Shown piece by piece: positions 7,297 through 16,955 of a DNA stretch of 47,536 nt. How positions within the stretch are numbered: the first letter of the stretch is position 1; every line of letters begins with the position of its first letter. Position numbers and translations under genes: made by a program. This stretch comes from Desulfamplus sp. (GTDB lineage Bacteria > Desulfobacterota > Desulfobacteria > Desulfobacterales > Desulfobacteraceae), in the NCBI GenBank assembly GCA_015232455.1, contig JADFZQ010000023.1:1-47536 (forward strand), given 5' to 3'. A model generated the notes under the pieces. The model was not told the origin of the DNA and made no database searches. It saw only the letters and a list, made by a program, of their open reading frames with translations.

Positions 7297-8124
7297 TTAA
7301 ATCTGCTCTCTTAGCCTCATTATGGTCTCTTTATAATTAGCGGTTTTAAATATTGCGGAACCTGCTACAAAAGATGTCGCTCCAGCAGAGGCAATTTTGG
7401 AAATAGTTTCAAAACCTATACCGCCATCAACCTGAATTATAGCCTTTGAATTTCGCTCTTTTATCATTTTTGAAAGTGCTTTTATCTTTTCAACGCTTGA
7501 CTCTATGAATTTTTGCCCGCCAAATCCTGGGTTTACGCTCATAACCAAAACAAAATCAACATCATTTATCACCCATTCGATAGCACTCAATGGCGTTGCT
7601 GGATTTAGGGCAACTCCAGCTTTTATATTAATCTTATCTTTTTGACTCTTCTCTTGTTTTTTCTCTTTATGCTCATTTCTATTTTTATCAAAATCTTTAT
7701 TGCTGCACTCTTTATCACTACTTTTATCACAATCTTTATTGCTGCACTCTTTATCACTATTTTTATCACAATCCTTATTATTACTACTCTTAGACCTTAA
7801 ACTCTCTAAAGATTTTATCAGTTGGATTGTTCTATGAAGATGGGTGCAGGCTTCTGCATGAACAGAGATAAGATCAGCACCAGCATTTGCAAATTCTGGT
7901 ATCATAAGGTCGGGCTTCTCAATCATCAAATGAACATCAAGAGTTAAAGATGTCGCTTTTTTACATGCCTCTACAATTATTGGACCATAAGAGATGTTAG
8001 GAACAAAGTGTCCGTCCATAACATCAATGTGTATCCAATCTGCCCCTGCTTTTTCCACATCATTTAGTTCCTGACCAAGTTTTGTGAAATCTGCTGATAA
8101 TATTGATGGTGCAATTATACCCAT
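7297..8124 (-). CDS. rpe: Ribulose-phosphate 3-epimerase with a repeat-derived insert
   Basis: 275 residues against about 220-225 for the family. TIM-barrel motifs are intact: [53 protein letters not shown]. The metal-site His and Asp residues are all present. It interconverts ribulose-5-P and xylulose-5-P in the pentose phosphate pathway. The extra length is one block at residues about 108-164 made of a 13-residue repeat ([13 protein letters not shown]-like) followed by a Lys/Glu-rich stretch. It falls between the HRTIQLIKS helix and the [11 protein letters not shown] strand, a surface position. The frame is open, so the enzyme is probably functional. It is probably cotranscribed with rsmB, 29 bp upstream. 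Confidence 0.95.
   Translation of the reverse strand: MGIIAPSILSADFTKLGQELNDVEKAGADWIHIDVMDGHFVPNISYGPIIVEACKKATSLTLDVHLMIEKPDLMIPEFANAGADLISVHAEACTHLHRTIQLIKSLESLRSKSSNNKDCDKNSDKECSNKDCDKSSDKECSNKDFDKNRNEHKEKKQEKSQKDKINIKAGVALNPATPLSAIEWVINDVDFVLVMSVNPGFGGQKFIESSVEKIKALSKMIKERNSKAIIQVDGGIGFETISKIASAGATSFVAGSAIFKTANYKETIMRLREQI
7682..7795. repeat. 39-bp tandem repeat inside rpe
   Basis: Units at 7682-7720 and 7721-7759 are nearly identical, and a third, degraded unit spans 7760-7795. The unit is 39 bp, 13 codons, so copy changes keep the frame. It encodes the Asp/Lys/Cys/Ser-rich insert of the epimerase. Confidence 0.9.
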
Positions 8125-8153
8125 TTTATCTATATTCTCCTTTTTAGCTTTCT

Positions 8154-9602
8154 CTAACTAACATTTCGTTTCATAATTGCAGCAAAAAATCCGTCCATTT
8201 CAATATGTTCGGGATATGTTTTAAAATAGCCATTATCTGGCACCATAGCACTATTAGAAAATTGTAATTGACTGCTTAAATAATAGCTCAAAGCTTGATT
8301 ACCCACAAAACTATGCTTTTTAAAATCAGGTCTCTGTTTTAAAAAATTATCAACAACATCTTCATTCTCTCTTTTTTCGCAAGAGCAGACAGCGTAAAGC
8401 AAAATTCCGCCATTTTTTACTAAATCTGCAACACTTAAAAGCATCTTCTCCTGCCTAATAGCAAGACGGGCTATATCTTTTTTATCACGCTTCCATTTTG
8501 CATCTGGATTACGTCTTAAAACCCCCATACCAGAACATGGTGCATCAACAAGAACGCGATCAAAAAGGGGCAAAGGCTGTTTTTCAGATAATGAGTCATT
8601 ATTATCTGAGAAGGTTGGCAAATTAGTTATAACGTCTGCTATTTCAGTTTTCAAAATATCTTTACAAAGAGTCTTTACAATATCAATACCAAGCCGATTC
8701 ATCTCTTTTTCAAGGCTTGCAAGTTTTTCAGAGTCAATATCACAAGCAACGACTAATCCTTTATTTTCCATAAGCTGTGCAATATGACCTGTTTTGCCTC
8801 CAAGACCAGCACAGGCATCAAGAATTTTCTCTCCTGAAAGAGGATTTAACATTAAAGTTACAAGTTGTGCTGCCTCATCTTGGACCTGAAAATAGCCTTT
8901 TTTAAAAGGTTCGCTCTCATGTATTGGAGTTGATGGTTTTGTAAAGTTTATACCATGCAGCGAATAGTTGGTTTTAGCAATATTATCAACATCAGATGAG
9001 TAAAGAGATACAAGAGATTCTCTATCAATTTTCAGGGTGTTTGTTCTTATTGTTATAGGCGGGATAGTGTTTATAGTATCACAAAGTTTTAATGTTTTAT
9101 CAAAACCATATTGGGCTATCCATTTTTTGACAAGCCACAAAGGCATGGATTGTGTAACTGATATGTAGCTATCAGGATTTGACTTTGAATCTGGAAGAGA
9201 AACAGAAGAAAAATTTATAGAAGCCTTCCTAAGAACCGCATTTACAAATCCAGCAACTCCTTGATGAGAGATTTTTTTCGCTAAATTTACAGCACTATTT
9301 ACAGCCGCAGAAACAGGAATTTTATCCATAAAAGCTATTTGAAATATGGCAATACGAAGTATGTAGATGATTTCAGTCTTTAGAGTCTCTAATTTTCTGT
9401 CTGAAAATGGCTGAATAACCCAATCAAGATATGCCTGCCATCTTAAAGTGCCATAAACAATTGCATTTGCAAGTGATCTGTCAAGTTTTGAAAGGGTGGC
9501 AAGTTGTGGTGAAAATTGGTCAAGTATGGTATCAAGAGGTCTTCTTGTTTGACTGTTTTCTGTTAAAATTAAAAGGGCGATGTAGCGGGGGTCATGTTCC
9601 AA
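8154..9602 (-). CDS. rsmB: 16S rRNA (cytosine967-C5)-methyltransferase
   Basis: 482 residues. An N-terminal NusB-like RNA-binding domain (about 1-150; [30 protein letters not shown]) is followed by a Rossmann methyltransferase. [27 protein letters not shown] (SAM site), [15 protein letters not shown] and [15 protein letters not shown] contain the two conserved cysteines of the m5C mechanism. It methylates C967 of 16S rRNA. The start is TTG at 9602 with GGAG ten bases upstream. A short Ser/Asn/Asp-rich insert ([12 protein letters not shown]) precedes the DAPC motif. It follows fmt on the same strand, with a 58-bp inverted-repeat element between them. Confidence 0.94.
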   Translation of the reverse strand: MEHDPRYIALLILTENSQTRRPLDTILDQFSPQLATLSKLDRSLANAIVYGTLRWQAYLDWVIQPFSDRKLETLKTEIIYILRIAIFQIAFMDKIPVSAAVNSAVNLAKKISHQGVAGFVNAVLRKASINFSSVSLPDSKSNPDSYISVTQSMPLWLVKKWIAQYGFDKTLKLCDTINTIPPITIRTNTLKIDRESLVSLYSSDVDNIAKTNYSLHGINFTKPSTPIHESEPFKKGYFQVQDEAAQLVTLMLNPLSGEKILDACAGLGGKTGHIAQLMENKGLVVACDIDSEKLASLEKEMNRLGIDIVKTLCKDILKTEIADVITNLPTFSDNNDSLSEKQPLPLFDRVLVDAPCSGMGVLRRNPDAKWKRDKKDIARLAIRQEKMLLSVADLVKNGGILLYAVCSCEKRENEDVVDNFLKQRPDFKKHSFVGNQALSYYLSSQLQFSNSAMVPDNGYFKTYPEHIEMDGFFAAIMKRNVS

Positions 9603-9637
9603 AATGGTTTAATCTCCATAAGTATGTTTTTTAATTA

Positions 9638-9706
9638 GAGTTCCTGCAAAACTTGAATTGACCCCTTAATTTTATTTGGATAGAAAATAGGTTTTGCAGG
9701 AGGTCA
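9638..9706. repeat. Intergenic inverted-repeat element, copy 1
   Basis: CCTGCAAAAC at 9643-9652 is the exact inverse of GTTTTGCAGG at 9691-9700. The interior (CCTTAATTTTATTTGGATAGA) and the flanks (TAGAGT before, GTCAA after) match a second copy at 41282-41346 in the same orientation. It lies between fmt and rsmB and codes for nothing. It resembles a small MITE- or REP-type element. Confidence 0.75.
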
Positions 9707-9711
9707 ATCAG

Positions 9712-10671
9712 TTAAAGAAAGCACTCTCCAGTGTCAAGACGATTTCCTCGAAGAAAATCATCAGAGCATAGACATTTGCCAGATTCACCCTGAAGTTGGA
9801 GAATAGCAATAGATCTGCTTCCAGCAGCTACTCTTATTTCACTACAATCGCATGAAAACAGAGTTCCAGCAGGCAGGTCAGTTTTTATATCCATAACTCT
9901 TACAGCCATAACCTTAATTCGCCGACCATTAAGAAATGTAAAAGCACCGGGCCAAGGTGTCATTGCCCGAACATGTGCAAAAATTTCTTCTGGTTCTTTA
10001 CACCAGTCAATCTTGCCGTCTTCTTTTTTTAACATTCGAGTATGAGTTGCTATTAAATGATCTTGTGGTTGAGGAGTAATTTTATCTTCTAACACAGCGT
10101 CAAGAGTCTTGACTATCAAATCTCCACCCATTTGTGCAAGCCTGTCATGTAGAGTTTGAGCTGTCTCGTCATCATTTATAGGGGTTGTCTCTTTAAGAAG
10201 AATATCACCTGTATCAAGCTCTGTATCCATAACCATTGTGGTTACGCCAGAAACTTTGTCCATATTCATAATAGCAGCTTGAATTGGAGATGAACCTCTG
10301 TATGCTGGTAAAAGAGAAGCGTGAATGTTGATTGGATAAATTGAAGGAATATCAAGAAGCTCTCTGCTTAATTTGTGTCCAAATGCAACTACCACAAAAA
10401 AATCAGGATTAAGTGCCAAAAGTTTCTCTTTAATATCAGAGCCTTTCATGGTTTCAGGCTGAAAAACCTCAAACCCAAGTTCTAATGCAGCCTGTTTAAC
10501 TGGTGGAGGCATCATTTTTTTGCCTCTTCCTTTTGGTCTGTCAGGCTGAGTAATCACAAGGCTGATTTTATATTTTTCGCCTCTTGGCAGGCTGTATTGA
10601 GCCAAAGCGTTTAAGGCTGGAACTGAAAATTCAGGCGTTCCCATAAATATTATATTAATTGGTCTGTTCAA
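9712..10671 (-). CDS. fmt: Methionyl-tRNA formyltransferase
   Basis: 319 residues, normal length. [15 protein letters not shown] opens the formyl-transferase fold. [19 protein letters not shown] holds the catalytic Asn-His and the SLLP.YRG.SP signature, and WPGAF.F marks the C-terminal domain. It formylates Met on initiator tRNA using 10-formyl-THF. The start is a TTG whose TTGA overlaps the def stop, so the two are translationally coupled as in most bacteria. The initiator tRNA substrate is also encoded in the window (33687-33763). Confidence 0.96.
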   Translation of the reverse strand: MNRPINIIFMGTPEFSVPALNALAQYSLPRGEKYKISLVITQPDRPKGRGKKMMPPPVKQAALELGFEVFQPETMKGSDIKEKLLALNPDFFVVVAFGHKLSRELLDIPSIYPINIHASLLPAYRGSSPIQAAIMNMDKVSGVTTMVMDTELDTGDILLKETTPINDDETAQTLHDRLAQMGGDLIVKTLDAVLEDKITPQPQDHLIATHTRMLKKEDGKIDWCKEPEEIFAHVRAMTPWPGAFTFLNGRRIKVMAVRVMDIKTDLPAGTLFSCDCSEIRVAAGSRSIAILQLQGESGKCLCSDDFLRGNRLDTGECFL

Positions 10672-11339
10672 CTTTTAACCCTTTTTTTCATTTTTTTTTT
10701 ATACATATTACGTTTCAACATACTTATTCTATCGATATAGAGAACACCTTCAAGGTGATCAATCTCATGCTGAATAATAACTGCTTGTATATCTTCGGCA
10801 TCAAATTGAACCTTTTTGCCGTCAACATTTAATCCCCTTACAGTAATTTTGCTGAAACGTCTTACATCAGCAGAGTAATCTGGAACACTCAAACACGCCT
10901 CATTTTCAGATATTAGGGAACCAGACGCAGCTATAATCTCAGGGTTGATAATTGCTCTATATTCTTCTTTATGTTCGTTATCTTTTACAGATTTAGAATT
11001 TTTTGCAGAGCTTAAGTTATCTTCACTCTCTTCATTTGCAGAAATATATCCATCTTTTTCATCAATATCATAACCAGTTTGCCCAAAACCATCTTCATCT
11101 ATTTCATCACAATTATCATCATCTTCACTTCTTTTTTCATTGCCTGCATTTGGGTTATAAACAATAACTCTTTTATCGCTTCTAACTTGAGGTGCGGCAA
11201 GTCCAACGCCCGGGGCATTGAACATGGTATCTGCCATATCTTTTATAAGTTTTAATATCTCATCATCTATCTTTTCAACAGGCTTTGCTTTAAGAGTAAG
11301 AAATGGGTCTGGGTATTCAAGTATTTTTAATATTGTCAT
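10668..11339 (-). CDS. def: Peptide deformylase with a long acidic insert
   Basis: 223 residues against about 165-180 usual. All three metalloprotease motifs are present: GVGLAAPQV (about 44-52), [12 protein letters not shown] (metal-ligand Cys; Ala replaces the usual Gly of EGCLS) and QHEIDHLEG (about 190-198, metal His residues and catalytic Glu). The extra length is residues about 64-125, rich in Asp, Glu, Ser and Asn, between VIVYNP and YRAIINPEI, an edge loop of the fold. It removes formyl from nascent proteins. It overlaps fmt by 4 nt and is 35 bp from ribF. Activity is expected because the core is intact. Confidence 0.95.
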   Translation of the reverse strand: MTILKILEYPDPFLTLKAKPVEKIDDEILKLIKDMADTMFNAPGVGLAAPQVRSDKRVIVYNPNAGNEKRSEDDDNCDEIDEDGFGQTGYDIDEKDGYISANEESEDNLSSAKNSKSVKDNEHKEEYRAIINPEIIAASGSLISENEACLSVPDYSADVRRFSKITVRGLNVDGKKVQFDAEDIQAVIIQHEIDHLEGVLYIDRISMLKRNMYKKKMKKRVKS

Positions 11340-11374
11340 GGTTTATATTCACATTCTTAATTTGAATTTATAGC

Positions 11375-12316
11375 TTAATTTAGTATTGTTTTTGCAGTTT
11401 CAATGTCAGATTTTATCTGTGTTGATAACTCTTCAATAGAGCCAAACTTCTTTTCATCTCTTAGACGCTTTATCATATTTACTCGAATTCTTGTTCCATA
11501 AATATCTGCTGTAAAATCAAGAATATGCACCTCAATAGTAAAAAGATGATCGTCAAATGTTGGGCTGTAGCCAATATTTGCCACCCCTTTGAAATTTCCT
11601 TTAACAGTCTCAACAGTTACGGCATAAACGCCCATTTTGGGGCAAAGTTCATCATGGAGTTTTATGTTTGCAGTTGGAAATCCAAGTTTACTGCCACCTC
11701 TTTCTCTTCCTTTAACAACTTTTCCGCGGATTTGATAGTGTCTGCCAAGAAATCGTTTTGTCTCATCAACTCTGCCGTCCATAACAAGGTTGCGAATCAT
11801 AGTGCTGCTGATTCTATCTTTTTCAGAGCCGTTAGAGACATCAGGGTCTTTAACCCAATCTGGGACAATAACTTCAAAACCCTTTTGTTCTCTAATTTTT
11901 AAAAGAAAATCAATATCGCCTTCCCTGTTTTTTCCAAAGGAATAATCAGGTCCAACTACAATGGTTTTCATGCCGATCTTTTCAATAAGCAGCTTATCAA
12001 TAAACTCTTTTGCAGATATGTCAGCAAACTCTCTTGTAAATGGGATAGATATAAGTTTATCAAGCCCAGATAAAGAGATAAGCTCAAATTTTTGGTCTCG
12101 TCTTGTAATTAGAGGCGGAGATTTTTTTCCAAGAACCTTTAAAGGGTGAGGTTCAAATGTTATAGCGATTGATGTTCCCGCTATTTTCTTAGATTCTTCT
12201 ATAACCTTTTGAAAAAGAGCTTGATGCCCCTTATGCACGCCATCAAAATTACCAATTGTAATTACCGCATTTTTAAAAGGTTTTTCTATTTTACTAATAT
12301 CTTCTATAATTTCCAT
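11375..12316 (-). CDS. ribF: Bifunctional riboflavin kinase / FMN adenylyltransferase
   Basis: 313 residues, typical. The N-terminal FAD synthetase domain has VITIGNFDGVHKGHQALF (nucleotidyltransferase H.GH) and ISSTMIRNLVMDGRV. The C-terminal flavokinase domain has GRERGGSKLGFPTANI and GVYAVTV, followed by NIGYSPTF. It makes FMN and FAD from riboflavin and ATP. It is first in the minus-strand run ribF-def-fmt-rsmB-rpe and is divergent from the tRNA-Leu/dnaE region. No FMN riboswitch was seen upstream. Confidence 0.95.
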   Translation of the reverse strand: MEIIEDISKIEKPFKNAVITIGNFDGVHKGHQALFQKVIEESKKIAGTSIAITFEPHPLKVLGKKSPPLITRRDQKFELISLSGLDKLISIPFTREFADISAKEFIDKLLIEKIGMKTIVVGPDYSFGKNREGDIDFLLKIREQKGFEVIVPDWVKDPDVSNGSEKDRISSTMIRNLVMDGRVDETKRFLGRHYQIRGKVVKGRERGGSKLGFPTANIKLHDELCPKMGVYAVTVETVKGNFKGVANIGYSPTFDDHLFTIEVHILDFTADIYGTRIRVNMIKRLRDEKKFGSIEELSTQIKSDIETAKTILN

Positions 12317-12358
12317 AAGTCCTACACGTCAACCCTTTGTTTTCTAAGAATAATAGGC

Positions 12359-12387
12359 TTGACAAAGCCCAGAAACGCATATATATA
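12359..12387 (+). promoter_or_regulatory. Sigma70-type promoter of tRNA-Leu(CAG)
   Basis: TTGACA at 12359-12364, a 17-base spacer, then TATATA at 12382-12387. The tRNA starts about 50 bases downstream. Confidence 0.65.
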
Positions 12388-12438
12388 AACTACTTATAAT
12401 TTCAAAGCAATCCTTTTTCTGGATTATGGAAATTGTAA

Positions 12439-12525
12439 GCCGAAGTGGCGGAATTGGTAGACGCGCTAGTTTCAGGGACTAGTAAACGTATGTTTGTGGG
12501 AGTTCGAGTCTCCCCTTCGGCACCA
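12439..12525 (+). tRNA. tRNA-Leu, anticodon CAG
   Basis: 87 nt with encoded CCA. The acceptor stem GCCGAAG pairs with CTTCGGC. The anticodon stem CTAGT/ACTAG encloses TTCAGGG, giving anticodon CAG. A long class II variable arm and the T-loop GTTCGAGTC are present. It has its own promoter and a strong terminator directly after it. Confidence 0.97.
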
Positions 12526-12536
12526 CTGAATAAAAT

Positions 12537-12580
12537 AAGCCCGACATAAAACTTAAATTTTATGTCGGGCTTTTGTTTTG
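12537..12580 (+). terminator. Intrinsic terminator after tRNA-Leu(CAG)
   Basis: AAGCCCGACATAAAA at 12537-12551 pairs with its inverse at 12558-12572 around a 6-base loop; the T-rich tail is TTTTGTTTTG. It separates the tRNA from dnaE. Two TCTATAATAA direct repeats follow at 12581-12600 and may supply a -10 for dnaE. Confidence 0.93.
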
Positions 12581-12656
12581 TCTATAATAATCTATAATAA
12601 AGAGTTAATATCCAAATTTTAAACCAGATGATCAACTCATTAGAATTGAGAAAAAT

Positions 12657-15600
12657 ATGCCAGAATCAAATAGCTATTCACAAACTACCAATAACTCACG
12701 AACAGCACCCAAATTTTACCATCTTCATGTTCACACAGAATACTCTCTGCTTGACGGTGCAATAAGGCTCGATCCACTTTTAAAACGGTGCAAAGAGTTT
12801 GGTATGGACGCTGTTGCAATGACAGATCACGGCACAATGTTTGGGGCAGCCCCTTTTAATGAAAAAGCTCTCAAAGCTGGAATAAAGCCTCTGATTGGTT
12901 GTGAAATGTATATTGCCCCTCGTTCACTAAAAGACAAGACAGCAGAGGATAAAAAAGGGCTTAACCATTTAGTTCTTATTGCAAAAGATAGAGAAGGTTA
13001 TTCAAATTTATGTAAATTAGCATCAATTGCCCAACTTGAGGGTTTTTACTATAAGCCAAGGATTGACAGGGAGACTTTGCCTAAATTTAGTAAAGGTCTT
13101 ATTGCTTTGTCTGCCTGTCTTAAAGGTGAAATACCCCAAAAAATACTTAAAGGGACTCAAGCTGACGTTGATGCCTCAGCACGCTATTACCTTAAAACTT
13201 TTGGCGAAGATAACTTTTTTCTTGAGGTGCAGCATAATGGAATTGATATTCAAGATAAAGTTAATCAAGGTATAGTCGAGTTAAGCGAACGGCTCTCAAT
13301 TCCAATGGTTGCAACAAACGATTGCCACTATTTATCAAAGGGTGATGTTCGGGCACATGAGGCACTTCTCTGTATCCAGACAAGCGATACAATAAATAAC
13401 AAGGCACGATTTAAGTTTGATTCTGATCAGCTCTATTTTAAATCTGCTGACGAAATGATCCGCGATCTTGGCAAATATAAAGGTGCAATTGAGAATAGTT
13501 GCAAGATTGTTGAGATGTGCAATGTTGAATTTGATAATAAAACCTACCATTTTCCAAGATACACTCTTCCAAAAGAAGAGATGGGTGGACAAAGTATTGA
13601 GCAGCTTGAAGGAAAAATTGAATGTAGTAACGAGAATATTGAACATGAGACAGTTGACCAGATATTTGATCGCCAAGTGAGAGAAGGATTTGAAAAACGT
13701 CTTGCTGTTATTAAAGAGAAAAATATAGGATTTAGTGAGCATGATGAAAAACTCTACAGAGACCGTCTTGACTATGAGATTGGCGTAATTCTCAATATGG
13801 GTTTTTCTGGATATTTCTTAATTGTTGCAGATTTTATTCGTTATGCAAAAGAGAACAATATACCAGTTGGTCCGGGTCGTGGTTCTGCTGCTGGAAGTAT
13901 GGTTGCTTACTCAATGGAGATCACAGCTTTAGACCCAATTGAGCATGGTCTTATTTTTGAGCGTTTCTTAAATCCTGCCCGTATTAGTATGCCTGATATT
14001 GATGTTGATTTTTGCATTGAAGGAAGAGATCAGGTCTATAAATATGTAATTGATAGGTATGGAGGCGGTCAATATGTCTCTCAAATTATCACTTTTGGAA
14101 AACTAAAAGCAAAGGCAGTTATCAGAGATGTTGGGCGTGCATTAGGTGTTCCTCTTCCAGAAGTTGATGAGATTGCCAAGATGGTGCCAGAAGGTCCTAA
14201 AGTAACCTTACAGCAGGCTCTTGATGATGTTCCAGAAATACTTGAAAAGGCAAGTGAAAGCCCCGTAAAGCAGGAGATGATTGATATATCGCTTCTACTT
14301 GAAGGTCTGCCGCGGCACGCATCAACTCATGCTGCTGGAGTTGTGATTTCAGATAAACCACTTGTAGAGTATCTGCCGCTTTATCGAGGTAAAGAGGGCG
14401 AGGTTGTAACCCAATTTGATATGAACTATGTTGAAAAATTGGGTCTTGTAAAGTTTGATTTTTTAGGGCTTCGTAACTTAACTGTTATTAAGAACACCAT
14501 TGAGCTTATCAAAAAATCAGCGGCAAACGATCCTTCAAACTCTATAAAAATTCCTGACCTTTTAAATTTAGATTTAGAAGATAAAGCCACTTATCAGCTT
14601 CTTTCAAAAGCAGATACAACTGGTGTGTTTCAGCTTGAAAGTTCGGGAATGAAAGAGCTTATTTCAAGGCTGCTGCCAGCCTCTTTCAGCGATATTGTTG
14701 CTCTTGTTGCTCTCTATCGACCAGGTCCGCTTGATAGCGGTATGGCAGACTCTTATGTTGAGCGAAAACATGGTCGCGAAAAAGTTGAGTATCTGTTTCC
14801 AGAGCTTGAGCCAATTTTAAAAGAGACTTATGGTGTAATCCTCTATCAAGAGCAGGTTATGAAGATTGCAAGCGTTCTTGCAAACTACTCAATGGCTGAT
14901 GCAGATGGTTTGCGAAAAGCTATGGGAAAAAAGATAGCCTCAATGATGGACGAGCATAGAGGACTTTTCCTTAAAGGTGCAAAAGAGAACAAGCTGTCTG
15001 AAAAAAAAGCATCAGAGCTTTTTGATCTTATGGAGAAATTTGGAGGATATGGATTTAATAAGTCTCACAGTGCTGCTTATGCTTTAATCTGTTTTCAGAC
15101 CGCATATTTAAAAGCTCATTATCCGCGTGAATATATGGCTGCTTTAATGAGCAGTGAAATGAGCAACTCTGAGAGTGTTGTAAAATTTATTGATGAGTGC
15201 AAAAGCCATGCAATTAAAGTTTTGCCGCCTGATATAAACGAGAGTGATGCAGGATTTACAGTAACTTCTGATGCCATAAGGTTTGGCATGGCAGCGGTTA
15301 AAAATGTTGGATCTGCTGCCATTGACTCTATTATTGAAGCAAGAGGTGAAGGTGGAAAGTTTAAATCTATTTATGATTTTTGCGAGCGGGTAAATCTTAG
15401 TAAAGTCAATAAAAGGGTTATTGAAGCTCTTATAAAGTGTGGTGCTTTTGACTCAACTGGTGCAAAGAGAAGCCAGTTGATGAAGGTTGTAGAGAGTGCT
15501 TTAGATCATGGCAACAGGATACAGAAAGAGAAAGATGACTCTCAAATGGATCTTTTTTCATCTATGGACGGTAAATCGTCAGCCCCCATAACCATTCCTA

Positions 15601-16358
15601 AACTGCCTGATATGGAGGAGTTAGATTCAAGCGAACTGCTTGCAATGGAAAAAGAAATTTTAGGATTTTATATTACAGGACACCCTCTTGATAAATATAA
15701 ATCTATTATCTCAAGATATGCCAATGTGAACTCACTAAATATTAATGAAGTCAGCGATGCAAAGGTAATTAGAATGGGAGGAACTATTCGTCCCGTAAAG
15801 GTGTTGCAGACCAAAAAAGGCGATACAATGGCTTTTGCAGCTCTTGAAGATACTTATGGCGTTGTTGAGGTAGTTGTCTTTCCCGAAGTTTATGCTCAGT
15901 ATAATCAGATTATCGCAAGTGAAGGGGTTGTAATTGTTCAGGCAGAGGTGCAAAAAAAAGAGAACGGCGTAAAACTTCTTGCTGAATCTATTGTTGAAAT
16001 GGAAAAAGCTGAAAAGGAGTGGGCAGCCACCATAATTATTAAAATCAATGCCTTTGATGTAAATAGTATAGAATCTACTCAAAACAATAATTTAAAAGCT
16101 GACGAAAAGACACTTGATAAACTTAAAAATATTTTTGGTAAATACCCGGGAAACTGCAATGGATTTCTTGAGATTAAGGTCTCAGAAACAATTACTGTTA
16201 TTGTTCAAATCTCAAATGATAATGGGGGGGTAAAGCTATCTCCTGACCCAGCACTTTTTAAAGAAGTTGATGCTTTGCTTGGTGTAGGCTCAATTGAGAC
16301 AAGATGTAGTTCTATAAAACAGAAAGAGAAAAAGAAGAGCTGGCAAGCAAAAAGATGA
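12657..16358 (+). CDS. dnaE: DNA polymerase III alpha subunit
   Basis: 1233 residues, slightly longer than the roughly 1160 of E. coli DnaE. The N-terminal PHP domain starts FYHLHVHTEYSLLDGA, with MTDHGTMFG after it. The palm has PDIDVDFC at about 444-451 (two catalytic Asp) and a third Asp at about 600 (VKFDFLGLRNL). Also present are GPGRGSAAGS, a C-terminal helix-hairpin-helix region, and an OB fold at about 1035-1085 (IRMGGTIRPVKV, VVEVVVFPEVY). It is the replicative polymerase catalytic subunit. Residues about 305-338 form a Glu/Asn-rich spacer (QSIEQLEGKIECSNENIEH) absent from compact homologues as I recall them. It is transcribed alone and convergent with the next small gene. A G7 run at about 16224-16230 lies in frame. 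Confidence 0.97.
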   Translation: MPESNSYSQTTNNSRTAPKFYHLHVHTEYSLLDGAIRLDPLLKRCKEFGMDAVAMTDHGTMFGAAPFNEKALKAGIKPLIGCEMYIAPRSLKDKTAEDKKGLNHLVLIAKDREGYSNLCKLASIAQLEGFYYKPRIDRETLPKFSKGLIALSACLKGEIPQKILKGTQADVDASARYYLKTFGEDNFFLEVQHNGIDIQDKVNQGIVELSERLSIPMVATNDCHYLSKGDVRAHEALLCIQTSDTINNKARFKFDSDQLYFKSADEMIRDLGKYKGAIENSCKIVEMCNVEFDNKTYHFPRYTLPKEEMGGQSIEQLEGKIECSNENIEHETVDQIFDRQVREGFEKRLAVIKEKNIGFSEHDEKLYRDRLDYEIGVILNMGFSGYFLIVADFIRYAKENNIPVGPGRGSAAGSMVAYSMEITALDPIEHGLIFERFLNPARISMPDIDVDFCIEGRDQVYKYVIDRYGGGQYVSQIITFGKLKAKAVIRDVGRALGVPLPEVDEIAKMVPEGPKVTLQQALDDVPEILEKASESPVKQEMIDISLLLEGLPRHASTHAAGVVISDKPLVEYLPLYRGKEGEVVTQFDMNYVEKLGLVKFDFLGLRNLTVIKNTIELIKKSAANDPSNSIKIPDLLNLDLEDKATYQLLSKADTTGVFQLESSGMKELISRLLPASFSDIVALVALYRPGPLDSGMADSYVERKHGREKVEYLFPELEPILKETYGVILYQEQVMKIASVLANYSMADADGLRKAMGKKIASMMDEHRGLFLKGAKENKLSEKKASELFDLMEKFGGYGFNKSHSAAYALICFQTAYLKAHYPREYMAALMSSEMSNSESVVKFIDECKSHAIKVLPPDINESDAGFTVTSDAIRFGMAAVKNVGSAAIDSIIEARGEGGKFKSIYDFCERVNLSKVNKRVIEALIKCGAFDSTGAKRSQLMKVVESALDHGNRIQKEKDDSQMDLFSSMDGKSSAPITIPKLPDMEELDSSELLAMEKEILGFYITGHPLDKYKSIISRYANVNSLNINEVSDAKVIRMGGTIRPVKVLQTKKGDTMAFAALEDTYGVVEVVVFPEVYAQYNQIIASEGVVIVQAEVQKKENGVKLLAESIVEMEKAEKEWAATIIIKINAFDVNSIESTQNNNLKADEKTLDKLKNIFGKYPGNCNGFLEIKVSETITVIVQISNDNGGVKLSPDPALFKEVDALLGVGSIETRCSSIKQKEKKKSWQAKR

Positions 16359-16400
16359 TTCTGTACTCTACACGGTATTAATTTGAGCTTTTAAGTGTAT

Positions 16401-16796
16401 TCAATTGAAATCATCAAGGTCAAGATTGTCAAAATCACTTAAATCTAAATCATCTAATATATCGTCAATATTATCAAAATCACCAACGTTGCTGTTTTTT
16501 AAATTGCTATTTAAAGCATCTGCTCCAGAAGTAACTGCTATTCCAGTTGCTATTGCTGCTCCTGTGGTGGCTTTGCTCGTTGATAAGCCACCACTATTAG
16601 CACTTTTTCCTTCGGTGATAGACAATCTATCTATGTTATTTTGAATACTCTCTTTTATAATATTACTTTTTTTAAAGTTTGCTTTTTTAAGCTGGCTACT
16701 TGACTGATTATAGAACAGCACCATAAATATAACAAAACCTATTCCAGTAAGATTGAGCATTGCAATGGTAATTCCAGTAAGATATATTGCTACCAT
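16401..16796 (-). CDS. Small single-pass membrane protein with acidic C-terminal tail
   Basis: 131 residues, not recognised. Hydrophobic residues about 3-30 form one membrane helix (LTGIGFVIFMVLFYN). A basic/polar linker follows, then a Gly/Ala/Thr-rich segment at about 76-95 (TTGAAIATGIAVTSGA) that could be a second, weak hydrophobic stretch. The last about 28 residues repeat DFDN/DDLDLSD with almost no basic residues. AGAGGA precedes the ATG at 16796, supporting a real gene. It is convergent with dnaE and divergent from djlA. Composition suggests a membrane anchor with a flexible acidic tail; function is unknown. Confidence 0.6.
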   Translation of the reverse strand: MVAIYLTGITIAMLNLTGIGFVIFMVLFYNQSSSQLKKANFKKSNIIKESIQNNIDRLSITEGKSANSGGLSTSKATTGAAIATGIAVTSGADALNSNLKNSNVGDFDNIDDILDDLDLSDFDNLDLDDFN

Positions 16797-16955
16797 TTTT
16801 TCCTCTTTAAAAATTTATAGGTTAATAAGTATCAATCTAGGGAGATGTTTGATTTTTAAAATCTAACTATTTTTGTGGAGCAATTTTTTTTGTATATAGA
16901 TAAATTATTAACTTCATACAAGAAATATTAAATATTTCTATAAAGGATAACTATT

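Noticed and set aside
7633-7803. Short repeats as a CRISPR array
   Set aside because: The repeats are tandem without unique spacers and lie in frame inside rpe.
11525-11902. 125-codon plus-strand ORF inside ribF
   Set aside because: It is antisense to a conserved enzyme with low-complexity translation and no supporting signals.
12317-12437. FMN riboswitch upstream of ribF
   Set aside because: There is no conserved RFN core; the interval is explained by the tRNA promoter.
13335-13742. 135-codon minus-strand ORF inside dnaE
   Set aside because: It is a shadow of the conserved dnaE frame, with no ribosome site and no recognisable motif.
16224-16230. G7 run in dnaE as a frameshift or phase switch
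   Set aside because: The frame is intact on both sides, the run is short and near the C-terminus, and dnaE is essential.
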